Source: Caulobacterales bacterium RIFOXYB1_FULL_67_16 (GTDB lineage: Bacteria > Pseudomonadota > Alphaproteobacteria > Caulobacterales > Caulobacteraceae). From it: DNA of 7,732 nucleotides. This document shows, piece after piece, positions 1 to 6,058 of this stretch. Under the pieces are notes generated by a model. It saw only the letters and a program-made list of their open reading frames with translations. It made no database searches and was not told the DNA's origin. Each line of letters begins with the position of its first letter. Positions within the stretch are counted from its first letter, which is position 1. The stretch covers positions 5,867 to 13,598 of the forward strand of contig MGLN01000101.1 of assembly GCA_001796045.1 (NCBI GenBank), given 5' to 3'. A program made the translations under genes and the position numbers.

Positions 1-304
1 CGAACAGGCCGGTCGGGGTCAGGCCATGGGTCTGCTGGAACCCCGCCAGCTGCGAGGCGAAGATCGGCGTGCCGGGTCCGCACTGTGTGTGCAGCTCCTG
101 CTGGATCAGGGGCGCATAGGCCATCCAGCCGTACTCCGCCGCCCCGAACGGCGCCCACTCCATCCCATAGGCCGAGGCCGCATTGGCCAGGGCCTCGTCG
201 CCCCAGACGTCGGCGTTGGTATGGCACGGCCCCGCCGCGCGCGCCGCGCCGGCGAAGGCCAGGACCAGCCAGACAGTCAGGAACGCGAGACAGCTTCGCC
301 ACAT
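1..304 (-). CDS. Secreted protein with peptidoglycan-binding-like repeat (5' part, runs off left edge)
   Basis: The first 101 codons of a minus-strand gene are present; the rest lies beyond base 1. The start ATG (304-302) follows a G-rich stretch (TGGGGGC) that can act as ribosome binding site, and an in-frame stop lies just upstream. Residues 1-23 are a typical Sec signal peptide: MWRS, a hydrophobic core (LAFLTVWLVLAFAGA) and an ARA-type cleavage site. The mature part has two cysteines (C27 and C75) and a segment around 65-101 containing LAGFQQTHGLTPTGLF. That matches the end of the PG_binding_1 repeat (FQ-x2-HGL-x2-x-G). I infer a periplasmic or envelope protein that binds peptidoglycan. 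Any catalytic domain would lie outside the window, so the enzyme class cannot be named. It is transcribed divergently from the transporter gene. Confidence 0.72.
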   Translation of the reverse strand, partial: MWRSCLAFLTVWLVLAFAGAARAAGPCHTNADVWGDEALANAASAYGMEWAPFGAAEYGWMAYAPLIQQELHTQCGPGTPIFASQLAGFQQTHGLTPTGLF

Positions 305-439
305 GCCCCCAGCAAGCCTCAAGCGGCCCTCAGGAGCAAGCGCGCAGACGGCCGTCCGCCCGAATCCGACTCCGCTCCCGCGTCCAAACCTGCAATCTTG
401 CCTCGGCCCGACTCATCCGGGCTGTCCCGGACCCGCCGC
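305..439. promoter_or_regulatory. Divergent intergenic region
   Basis: These 135 bases separate the outward-pointing starts of the peptidoglycan-binding-like gene (minus) and the transporter gene (plus), so promoters for both should lie here. I see no convincing -35/-10 pair on either strand, and no strong Shine-Dalgarno sequence directly before the transporter ATG at 440. The open frame that continues upstream of 440 is treated as non-coding: its translation is Arg/Pro/Ala-rich and it overlaps the signal-peptide gene on the other strand. Confidence 0.4.
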
Positions 440-1798
440 ATGACCGCCGCCGCCGCGCCCCGTCGCTCCAACGCCGTGCTCGCCGCCTTCTCCGGCCCCT
501 GCCTGCCGCTGGCGGCCTTCGGCGTGGCCCTGCCCGTCACCCTGCCGGAGTTCTACGCCACCTATGTGGGTCTGGAGCTGGGCGTGGTCGCGACCGTCTT
601 CATGGCGGTGCGGCTGATCGACATCGTCTTCGACCCCTTCCTCGGCTGGGGCATGGACCGGACCAAAACCCGGTTCGGCCGCTACCGCCCGTGGATGGCC
701 CTGGCCACCCCCATGCTGATGCTAGCGGCCCTGATGATGTTCGTCCTGGTCCAGCCGGGCGCCCCGGCGGTCTATCTGTTCGGCTGGCTGCTGTTCCTCT
801 ACCTGGGCTTCTCCATCGGCACCCTGGGCCAGCTGGGCTGGGCCGCCGTTCTCGCGCCCCAGTATGACCAGCGCAGCCGCGTCTACGGCTGGTGGCAGGT
901 GTTCAACATCATCGGGGTGGTGCTGATCCTGGTTCTCCCGACCGTGGTGGTCCAGACCGGCATCGGAACCTATGCCGACGGGGTGCGGATCATGGGCTGG
1001 GGCATCATCATCGCCCTGCCGGTCACCATCGGCCTGGCCATGGTCGCCGTGCCCGAGCCCGTCACCGCCGGGGACCAACCGCACGGCAGCCTCGGCGCCT
1101 ATCTGGCCCTGCTGAAGACGCCCGTGGTGCGCAAGCTGCTGATCGCCGATCTGCTGCTGGGCGTGGCGCCGGGCATCACCGGTTCGCTGCTGTTCTTCTT
1201 CTTCGGCCAGATCCGCGGCTACGACCACACCGAGGCCGGGCTCTTTATGCTGTTCTATTTCGTCGCCGGCCTGTGCGGCGCCCCCTTCTGGGCCTGGCTG
1301 GCGACCCGCGTCGGCAAGGATAAGGGCCTGGCGATCGCCAGCCTCGTCTCGGCCGTCCTCTATGTCGGCGCCACCCTGGTTCCCGGCGGCAATTTCGCCC
1401 TGACCGCCGTCGTCATGTTCATCGCCGGCCTGCCCTACGCCGCCGGCCTGTTCCTGACCCGCGCCATGATGGCCGACGCCGGCGACCAGGAGCGGTTCGA
1501 GACGGGCGTCGACCGCACCGGCCTGATGCTGTCCATCCTCTCGGCCACCACCAAGATCGGCCACGTGGTCGCCCTGGTCCCCTATCTGATCCTCCAGTGG
1601 GTCGGCTTCCGCGCCGTGCCCGGCCCGAACGGCAACAGCGACACCTCCCTGCTGACGCTCCAGATCCTGTTCATCGCGGTGCCCGGCCTGCTTCTGGCCC
1701 TGACCGCCTGGGTGCTGAAGAACTATCCGCTGACCGCCGCGCGCCATAACGAGATCCGCAAGGCCCTGGACGCCCGTGACGCGGAGGCGCGGGCATGA
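440..1798 (+). CDS. MFS transporter of the GPH/MelB (sugar:cation symporter) family
   Basis: A 452-residue inner-membrane transporter with about twelve hydrophobic segments (roughly residues 11-35, 45-66, 84-104, 111-131, 152-172, 184-204, 230-254, 266-288, 297-314, 318-340, 362-388 and 404-427). The family signature lies at 60-85: acidic residues D61 and D65, then MDRTKTRFGRYRPWM, the GPH/MelB loop 2-3 motif. In MelB, aspartates on helix II bind the coupling cation, and D61/D65 sit at comparable places. YDQRSRV near 142 and the MADAGDQERFETGVDRTG stretch near 344 are also family-like. GPH proteins usually move sugars, glycosides or glucuronides with Na+ or H+; the substrate here cannot be read from sequence. 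I chose ATG 440 because it begins directly before the first helix and gives the usual family length (about 430-480). The open frame extends upstream to 26, but that part has no transporter character. Its stop overlaps the mazG start as ATGA. Confidence 0.88.
   Translation: MTAAAAPRRSNAVLAAFSGPCLPLAAFGVALPVTLPEFYATYVGLELGVVATVFMAVRLIDIVFDPFLGWGMDRTKTRFGRYRPWMALATPMLMLAALMMFVLVQPGAPAVYLFGWLLFLYLGFSIGTLGQLGWAAVLAPQYDQRSRVYGWWQVFNIIGVVLILVLPTVVVQTGIGTYADGVRIMGWGIIIALPVTIGLAMVAVPEPVTAGDQPHGSLGAYLALLKTPVVRKLLIADLLLGVAPGITGSLLFFFFGQIRGYDHTEAGLFMLFYFVAGLCGAPFWAWLATRVGKDKGLAIASLVSAVLYVGATLVPGGNFALTAVVMFIAGLPYAAGLFLTRAMMADAGDQERFETGVDRTGLMLSILSATTKIGHVVALVPYLILQWVGFRAVPGPNGNSDTSLLTLQILFIAVPGLLLALTAWVLKNYPLTAARHNEIRKALDARDAEARA
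1783..1787 (+). promoter_or_regulatory. Shine-Dalgarno GGAGG for mazG
   Basis: GGAGG lies inside the last codons of the transporter gene, seven bases before the mazG ATG at 1795. Together with the ATGA stop/start overlap it fixes the mazG start and suggests translational coupling to the transporter gene. Confidence 0.75.
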
Positions 1799-2589
1799 GG
1801 CCCATCGACCGGCTTCTGTCCATCATGGAGCGGCTGCGCGACCCCAACGGCGGCTGCCCCTGGGACGTGGAGCAGACCTTCGCCACCATCGCCCCCTATA
1901 CGATCGAGGAGGCCTACGAGGTCGCCGACGCCATCGAGCGTAACGATCTGGTCGAACTGAAGGGCGAGCTGGGCGACCTGCTGTTCCAGGTCGTCTTCCA
2001 CGCCCGCATGGCCGAGGAACAGGGCCTGTTCGCCTTCGACGACGTGGTCACCGCCATCGCCGACAAGCTGGAACGCCGCCACCCCCACGTCTTCGGCGAC
2101 GAGGCCCAGCGCACCTCGAAGGAACAGACCGTCGCCTGGGAGGTCATCAAGGCCGCCGAGCGCAAGGACCGCAAGAAGCCCGGCGTGCTCGACGACGTTC
2201 CGGTCGGCCTGCCCGCCCTGACTCGCGCCGCCAAACTGACCAAACGCGCCGGCCGCGTCGGCTTCGACTGGCCCTCGACCGACGAGGTGTTCGACAAGCT
2301 GGCCGAAGAGGTCGAGGAGCTGCGCGTCGAGATCGCCGCCGGCGACCAGGCCAAAGCCCGCGAGGAGATGGGCGACCTGCTGTTCGTCGTCGCCAACCTG
2401 GCCCGCAAGCTGGACGTCGAGCCCGAGGATGCGCTCCGCGCCGCCAACGCCAAGTTCGTGCGCCGCTTCGGCTTCATCGAGGCGGAACTGGCCCGGGACG
2501 ACCGCACCCCCGACCAATCGACGCTGGAGGAGATGGACCGCCTCTGGGACGCCGCAAAGCGCGCCGAGAAGGCCGGCCCGTCCTCCTGA
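1795..2589 (+). CDS. mazG: Nucleoside triphosphate pyrophosphohydrolase MazG
   Basis: A 264-residue cytoplasmic all-alpha NTP pyrophosphohydrolase, the same length class as E. coli MazG (263). It hydrolyses (d)NTPs to NMP and pyrophosphate using Mg2+; family roles include clearing aberrant nucleotides and influencing ppGpp-linked survival. The N-terminal domain has the hallmark RLRDPNGGCPWD (residues 14-24) followed by the metal-binding EEAYE (38-42) and ELGDLLFQVVFHA (58-70), giving the EExxE...ExxD set E38/E39/E42 and E58/D61. The second, C-terminal MazG domain repeats this with EEVEE (171-175) and EEMGDLL (190-196; E191/D194), so both domains keep their acidic residues. The KxxxRxxRVGFDW segment (147-159) is also typical. 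The start overlaps the transporter stop (ATGA), and the HAD gene follows after 8 bases. Confidence 0.95.
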   Translation: MRPIDRLLSIMERLRDPNGGCPWDVEQTFATIAPYTIEEAYEVADAIERNDLVELKGELGDLLFQVVFHARMAEEQGLFAFDDVVTAIADKLERRHPHVFGDEAQRTSKEQTVAWEVIKAAERKDRKKPGVLDDVPVGLPALTRAAKLTKRAGRVGFDWPSTDEVFDKLAEEVEELRVEIAAGDQAKAREEMGDLLFVVANLARKLDVEPEDALRAANAKFVRRFGFIEAELARDDRTPDQSTLEEMDRLWDAAKRAEKAGPSS

Positions 2590-2597
2590 GCCGCCGC

Positions 2598-3254
2598 ATG
2601 CCCTACGACCTCATCATCTTCGACTACGACGGCGTGGTCGCCGACAGCGAGGTGCTGAACAGCACCGTCATGGCCGAACAGCTGACCGCCATCGGCCTGC
2701 CCACCAGCCTGGACGATGTCCTCGCCGCCTATACGGGCAAGCGCTGGCGCGACAACCGGCCGGTGGTCGAGGCGGCGCTCGGCCGTCCCTGCCCCGAGGA
2801 CTTCCACACCACCTGGTTCGCTGCCTGCCGCGCCCGCGCCCCGCTCCATCTGAAGCCCGTGCCTGGCCTGATCGACTTCGTCGCCGCCCGGCCCGAGGCC
2901 CGCTGCATCGCCTCGTCCAGCGGCCCTGACTGGATCGGCGTCGGCCTGGACCTGTTCGGCCTGACCGATCATTTCGACGGCGCCGTCTTCACCGGCCTGG
3001 CGGTCGAGCGCGGCAAGCCCCACCCCGACATCTTCCTGCACGCCGCCGACGCCATGGGCGTAGACCCGGCCCGCGTCCTGGTGATCGAGGACAGCGAGGC
3101 GGGCGTCACAGCCGGGGTCGCGGCCGGTATGACGGTGGTGGGCCTGACCGCCGGGGGCCACGTCCGCGACGGCCACGCCGACCGCCTGGTCGCCCGCGGC
3201 GCCCACCATATCGCCGACAGCTACGCCGCCGTCGCCGCCTTCATGGATCGGTAG
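2598..3254 (+). CDS. HAD-IA family hydrolase (beta-phosphoglucomutase/phosphatase-like)
   Basis: A 218-residue cytoplasmic HAD-superfamily phosphatase with all four motifs. Motif I is FDYDGVVADSE, with nucleophile D9 and acid/base D11. Motif II is the ASSSG stretch (105-109). Motif III is K140 in RGKPHPDIF. Motif IV is VIEDSEAG (162-169), with E164/D165 for Mg2+. A helical cap lies between motifs I and II (about 20-85), which is the subclass IA layout of sugar-phosphate phosphatases and phosphomutases such as 6-phosphogluconate phosphatase, phosphoglycolate phosphatase and beta-phosphoglucomutase. Motif I has VV instead of the usual TL, a common variant. The exact substrate cannot be given. 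The ATG is 8 bases after the mazG stop with no clear Shine-Dalgarno, so translation may depend on mazG. It converges on ahpF with 6 bases between the stops. Confidence 0.88.
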   Translation: MPYDLIIFDYDGVVADSEVLNSTVMAEQLTAIGLPTSLDDVLAAYTGKRWRDNRPVVEAALGRPCPEDFHTTWFAACRARAPLHLKPVPGLIDFVAARPEARCIASSSGPDWIGVGLDLFGLTDHFDGAVFTGLAVERGKPHPDIFLHAADAMGVDPARVLVIEDSEAGVTAGVAAGMTVVGLTAGGHVRDGHADRLVARGAHHIADSYAAVAAFMDR

Positions 3255-3260
3255 CGGCCC

Positions 3261-4847
3261 TCAGGCCGCCACGACATCTTCCTGCGCCGGCACGGTGCGG
3301 ATCATATAGTCGAAGGCCGCCAGCCCCGCCTTGGAGCCCTCGCCCATCGCCACCACGATCTGCTTGTAGGGCACGGTCGTCACGTCCCCGGCGGCGAAGA
3401 TGCCAGGCTGGGACGTCTCGCCGCGGTGATCCACCTCGATCTCGCCGCGCGGCGTCAGGCCCACCGCCCCGTGCAGCCATTCGGTATTGGGCACCAGGCC
3501 GATCTGGACGAAGACGCCTTCCAGATCGACGTCGTGATGGGCGTCGGAGTTGCGGTCCTTGTAGGACAGGCCCGTCACCTTCTCGCCGTCGCCGTGAACC
3601 TGGGTCGTCAGGGCCGAGGTGACGATCCGCACGTTCGGCAGGGTCGCCAGCTTGCGCTGCAACACCGCATCGGCCCGCAGCTCGCTGTCGTATTCGATCA
3701 AGGTCACATGGGCCACGATGCCCGCCAGGTCGATGGCCGCCTCGACGCCCGAGTTGCCGCCGCCGATCACCGCCACCCGCTTGCCCTTGAACAGCGGCCC
3801 GTCGCAGTGCGGGCAATAGGCCACGCCCTTGTTCTTGTACTGGTCCTCGCCCGGCACGTTCATCTGCCGCCAGCGGGCGCCGGTCGACAGGATGACGGTG
3901 CGCGACTTCAGGCTGGCGCCGTTCTCCAGCACCACCTCGTGCAGACCGCCCGGAACCTTGGCCGGGATCAGCTTGGCCGCCTTCTGCAGGTTCATCAGGT
4001 CCACCTCATATTCGCGGACATGCTGTTCCAGATGGGCGGCCAGCTTCGGCCCCTCGGTGTGCGGCACCGAAATGAAGTTCTCGATCGCCATGGTGTCCAG
4101 CACCTGGCCGCCGAACCGTTCGGCCACGATGCCGGTGCGGATGCCCTTGCGCGCCGTGTAGATGGCGGCCGCCGCCCCGGCCGGGCCGCCGCCGACCACC
4201 AGCACGTCGAACGGATCCTTGGACTTCAGCCGCTCGGCGGCCCGCGCCTCGGCGCCTGAATCCAGCTTGGCGACGATCTGCTCCAGCTCCATCCGGCCCT
4301 GGCCGAACAGTTCGCCGTTCAGGAAGACCGTCGGCACGGCCATGATCTTGCGCTCGTCCACCTCGTCCTTGAACAGGCCGCCCTCGATGGCGACGTGTTT
4401 GATGCGCGGGTTCAGCACGCTCATCAGGTTCAGGGCCTGCACCACGTCGGGGCAGTTCTGGCACGACAGCGAGAAATAGGTCTCGAACACATAGTCGCCG
4501 TCCAGATCCTTGACCTGCTGGATCAGTTCCTGCGCCGCCTTGGACGGATGGCCGCCGACGTGCAGCAGGGCCAGCACCAGCGAAGTGAACTCGTGGCCGA
4601 GCGGAATGCCCGCGAAACGCACGCCGATGTCGGTGCCCTTCCTGCGGATCAGGAAGCTGGGCTGGCGTTCGTCGTCATAGTCGCGGCCCATCTCGACCTT
4701 GCCGTGCGAGACCGAGACGATCTCCTCCAGCAGGGTCTTCAGCTCGACCGACTTGGGCCCGGCGCCCAGCGACGCGATCAGTTCGACCGGATGGACGATG
4801 TTCTTGAGGTAGCTCTCGAGCTGAGATTTCAGATTGGCGTCCAGCAT
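3261..4847 (-). CDS. ahpF: Alkyl hydroperoxide reductase subunit F (NADH:peroxiredoxin reductase)
   Basis: A 528-residue flavoprotein that passes electrons from NADH through FAD and two disulfides to AhpC. Residues 1-200 are the tandem thioredoxin-like N-terminal domain with redox pair C129-x2-C132 (SCQNCPDVV), which docks with and reduces AhpC. A short linker leads to the thioredoxin-reductase-like part. FAD is bound by VVGGGPAGAAAA (217-228); the second redox pair is C345-x2-C348 (YCPHCDGPLF); NADH is bound by VIGGGNSGVEAA (360-371); and GIFAAGDVTTVPYKQ (482-496) closes the FAD site. The length fits AhpF (about 520). An open frame continues to 5084, but ATG 4847 follows a good ribosome binding site (GAGGA, seven bases away) and begins with MLDANLKSQLESYL, the normal AhpF N-terminus; the upstream extension runs across the ahpC end. 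It lies downstream of ahpC in the usual order, after a 142-base gap. Confidence 0.96.
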   Translation of the reverse strand: MLDANLKSQLESYLKNIVHPVELIASLGAGPKSVELKTLLEEIVSVSHGKVEMGRDYDDERQPSFLIRRKGTDIGVRFAGIPLGHEFTSLVLALLHVGGHPSKAAQELIQQVKDLDGDYVFETYFSLSCQNCPDVVQALNLMSVLNPRIKHVAIEGGLFKDEVDERKIMAVPTVFLNGELFGQGRMELEQIVAKLDSGAEARAAERLKSKDPFDVLVVGGGPAGAAAAIYTARKGIRTGIVAERFGGQVLDTMAIENFISVPHTEGPKLAAHLEQHVREYEVDLMNLQKAAKLIPAKVPGGLHEVVLENGASLKSRTVILSTGARWRQMNVPGEDQYKNKGVAYCPHCDGPLFKGKRVAVIGGGNSGVEAAIDLAGIVAHVTLIEYDSELRADAVLQRKLATLPNVRIVTSALTTQVHGDGEKVTGLSYKDRNSDAHHDVDLEGVFVQIGLVPNTEWLHGAVGLTPRGEIEVDHRGETSQPGIFAAGDVTTVPYKQIVVAMGEGSKAGLAAFDYMIRTVPAQEDVVAA

Positions 4848-4854
4848 GGGGCAG

Positions 4855-4859
4855 TCCTC
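4855..4859 (-). promoter_or_regulatory. Shine-Dalgarno GAGGA for ahpF
   Basis: Read on the minus strand, GAGGA is followed by seven bases and then the ahpF ATG (4847-4845). It fixes this start against the longer open frame. Confidence 0.7.
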
Positions 4860-4914
4860 GAATTCCAGGGTGACGCGCCGCCTTCGAGCCGATCCCGGCG
4901 AGGCTTGCGCGATA

Positions 4915-4924
4915 GGGTCCGGCC
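4915..4924 (-). repeat. Second pairing partner for the ahpC-ahpF hairpin arm
   Basis: Plus-strand GGGTCCGGCC here is an exact reverse complement of GGCCGGACCC at 4965-4974 (10/10). The first arm of the ahpC-ahpF hairpin can therefore pair either with its neighbour at 4951-4960 (one G-U) or with this more distant site nearer the ahpF start, but not both. Confidence 0.5.
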
Positions 4925-4950
4925 CCCACGAAACAGGGAGGCGGCCAGTT

Positions 4951-4974
4951 GGGTCCGACCCGAAGGCCGGACCC
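4951..4974 (-). terminator. UUCG-capped hairpin after ahpC (attenuator or mRNA-stabiliser)
   Basis: Fifteen bases past the ahpC stop, the minus-strand RNA reads GGGUCCGGCC-UUCG-GGUCGGACCC: a 10-bp stem with one G-U pair, closed by the very stable UUCG tetraloop. No U-run follows (the next bases are AACUGGCC), so it is not a classical intrinsic terminator. A strong hairpin between ahpC and ahpF would fit partial termination, or protection of the ahpC 3' end, giving more AhpC than AhpF. The hairpin is seen; the role is inferred. Confidence 0.6.
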
Positions 4975-4989
4975 GATAGGCGTTCAGTC

Positions 4990-5553
4990 TTAGATCTTGC
5001 CGACGAGGTCGAGCGACGGCGCCAGGGTGGCTTCGCCCTCTTCCCACTTGGCCGGGCAGACTTCACCCGGATGCGCGCGCACATATTGCGCGGCCTTGAC
5101 CTTGCGCAGCAGTTCGGCGGCGTTGCGGCCGATGCCTTCCGAGGTGGTTTCGGTGAACTGGATCACGCCGTCCGGATCGACCAGGAAGGTCGCGCGGTCG
5201 GCCAGGCCCACGCCCGGACGCATGGCGTCGAAGTTGTTGGTCACCTGACCCGAGGGATCGCCCAGCATGGTGTAGGTGATCTTGCCGATGGCCGGCGAGG
5301 AGTCGTGCCAGGCCTTGTGCGAGAAATGGGTGTCGGTCGACACCGAATAGATCTCGACGCCCAGCTTCTGGAACTCGGCGTAGTTGTCGGCCAGGTCTTC
5401 CAGCTCGGTCGGGCAGACGAAGGTGAAATCGGCCGGATAGAAGAAGAAGATCGCCCACTTGCCCGCCACATCGGCCTCGGTGACGGTCAGGAACTTGCCG
5501 TCCTTATAGGCCTCGGCCGTGAAGGGTTTGATGTTCGTGTTGATGAGGGCCAT
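4990..5553 (-). CDS. ahpC: Alkyl hydroperoxide reductase subunit C (2-Cys peroxiredoxin)
   Basis: A 187-residue cytoplasmic typical 2-Cys peroxiredoxin, the same length as E. coli AhpC and ending in the same residues (TLAPSLDLVGKI). It reduces hydrogen peroxide, organic peroxides and peroxynitrite. The peroxidatic cysteine is C47 in FYPADFTFVCPTE, where P40, T44 and C47 form the PxxxTxxC active site; R120 in LADRATF completes it. The resolving cysteine is C166 in HPGEVCPAKW, which forms the inter-subunit disulfide that AhpF reduces. Start ATG 5553 follows GGAAG (5564-5560 on the minus strand) at six bases. The gene lies directly upstream of ahpF on the same strand, separated by a hairpin-bearing gap. 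It is probably peroxide-inducible; see the promoter entry. Confidence 0.97.
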   Translation of the reverse strand: MALINTNIKPFTAEAYKDGKFLTVTEADVAGKWAIFFFYPADFTFVCPTELEDLADNYAEFQKLGVEIYSVSTDTHFSHKAWHDSSPAIGKITYTMLGDPSGQVTNNFDAMRPGVGLADRATFLVDPDGVIQFTETTSEGIGRNAAELLRKVKAAQYVRAHPGEVCPAKWEEGEATLAPSLDLVGKI

Positions 5554-5591
5554 GCAGGGCTTCCAATACGCAAAAGGTTGGGGAGGCCCGC

Positions 5592-5657
5592 TTCCTACCG
5601 CACCGCAGCAGATAAGCCCAATCAGTTATTTGCAGATGCGTGATAGATTTTGGTTAT
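5592..5657 (-). promoter_or_regulatory. Putative ahpC promoter with LysR/OxyR-like half-site
   Basis: On the minus strand, TTGGGC (5621-5616) and TAGGAA (5597-5592) are spaced 18 bases apart, a weak -35/-10 match placing the start of transcription near 5585. Upstream, plus-strand ATAG-N7-TTAT (5643-5657) resembles one ATAG-N7-CTAT half of the OxyR consensus and is centred near -65, where LysR-type regulators normally bind. The neighbouring half is not recognisable, and no oxyR gene is in the window. This is inference from motif position plus the known OxyR control of ahpC. Confidence 0.3.
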
Positions 5658-5677
5658 AGAAAGACCCCACCACACCC

Positions 5678-5708
5678 CGTCGTCCTCGGGCTCGACCCGA
5701 GGACCGGG
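5678..5708 (+). repeat. Palindromic intergenic repeat, copy A
   Basis: The core is GTCCTCGGG-CTCGA-CCCGAGGAC (5682-5704): a perfect 9-bp stem with a 5-base loop. It is also the left arm of a 31-base inverted repeat with copy B. The sequence resembles the small REP-like palindromes common between genes in Caulobacterales, which is a recollection and not a search result. Confidence 0.7.
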
Positions 5709-5753
5709 TCATCCGCCGCATTGCGCCAGAACAGACGTACACGCGCCTCAACG

Positions 5754-5784
5754 CCCGATCCTCGGGTCAAGCCCGAGGATGACG
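5754..5784 (-). repeat. Palindromic intergenic repeat, copy B (inverted to A)
   Basis: The core is ATCCTCGGG-TCAAG-CCCGAGGAT (5758-5780): a perfect 9-bp stem with a 5-base loop. Reverse-complemented, these 31 bases match copy A at 28 positions, all three differences being transitions. A and B are separated by 45 bases. Confidence 0.7.
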
Positions 5785-5859
5785 AAAAGCGAAATCAATA
5801 CAGCAGGAACCCTCACTTCGTCTCTTCAGTAGGGCCATCCCCTCACCCTCCCCCTCTCC

Positions 5860-5887
5860 GTCATCCTCGGGCTTGTCCCGAGGATCC
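5860..5887 (+). repeat. Palindromic intergenic repeat, copy C
   Basis: The core is ATCCTCGGG-CTTGT-CCCGAGGAT (5863-5885): a perfect 9-bp stem in the same orientation as copy A. It is preceded by an almost pure pyrimidine tract (5839-5859). Confidence 0.7.
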
Positions 5888-6048
5888 CCCCGGTGCTGGG
5901 GCAGCGGGCACAGGCCGCAGATACCGGGCAGCCCACTCTGGTGTGCTAGAGGGGGGACGTTTGACGTGGCGAAGAGCGGATTCGGTCCCTCCAGCATCCA
6001 GCAGGACTTGATTTTCGCGCTGGACGTGCGCGCCCTCGCTTGAGGATT
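5888..6048. other. Intergenic DNA before the Trypco2-like gene
   Basis: Together with the repeats and ahpC promoter, this completes about 500 bases without a gene (5554-6058). A TTGACG hexamer at 5961-5966 matches a -35 box of the housekeeping sigma factor on the plus strand, but I find no good -10 at the right distance. CCAGC (5991-5995, and again nearby) can pair with GCTGG near 6019-6023. A minus-strand open frame here (6111-5767) is a shadow: its translation includes the repeat-derived DPRDKPEDD string. Confidence 0.35.
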
Positions 6049-6052
6049 GGAG
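6049..6052 (+). promoter_or_regulatory. Shine-Dalgarno GGAG for the Trypco2-like gene
   Basis: GGAG lies six bases before ATG 6059. An in-frame TTG at 6047 overlaps this site and is too close to any other ribosome binding site, so the ATG is the better start. Confidence 0.65.
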
Positions 6053-6058
6053 TGCACA

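Noticed and set aside
26..439. N-terminal extension of the transporter frame
   Set aside because: It is Arg/Pro/Ala-rich, overlaps a well-supported signal-peptide gene on the other strand, and would add 138 residues not found in GPH transporters.
722..1747. Long minus-strand frame of 341 codons inside the transporter gene
   Set aside because: It is a shadow of the GC-rich transporter codons: a Gln/Gly/Asp/His-rich translation with no family character.
1914..3209. Minus-strand frame of 431 codons across mazG and the HAD gene
   Set aside because: It spans two genes with intact catalytic motifs on the plus strand, and its translation changes from Gly/Asp-rich to Ser/Arg-rich as expected of a shadow.
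4848..5084. Upstream extension of the ahpF frame
   Set aside because: It runs through the intergenic hairpin into the ahpC 3' end, and the normal AhpF N-terminus with its own ribosome binding site starts at 4847.
5678..5887. CRISPR array suggested by three similar palindromes
   Set aside because: The copies differ in orientation, and the spacings of 45 and 75 bases are unequal. They are dispersed palindromic intergenic repeats.
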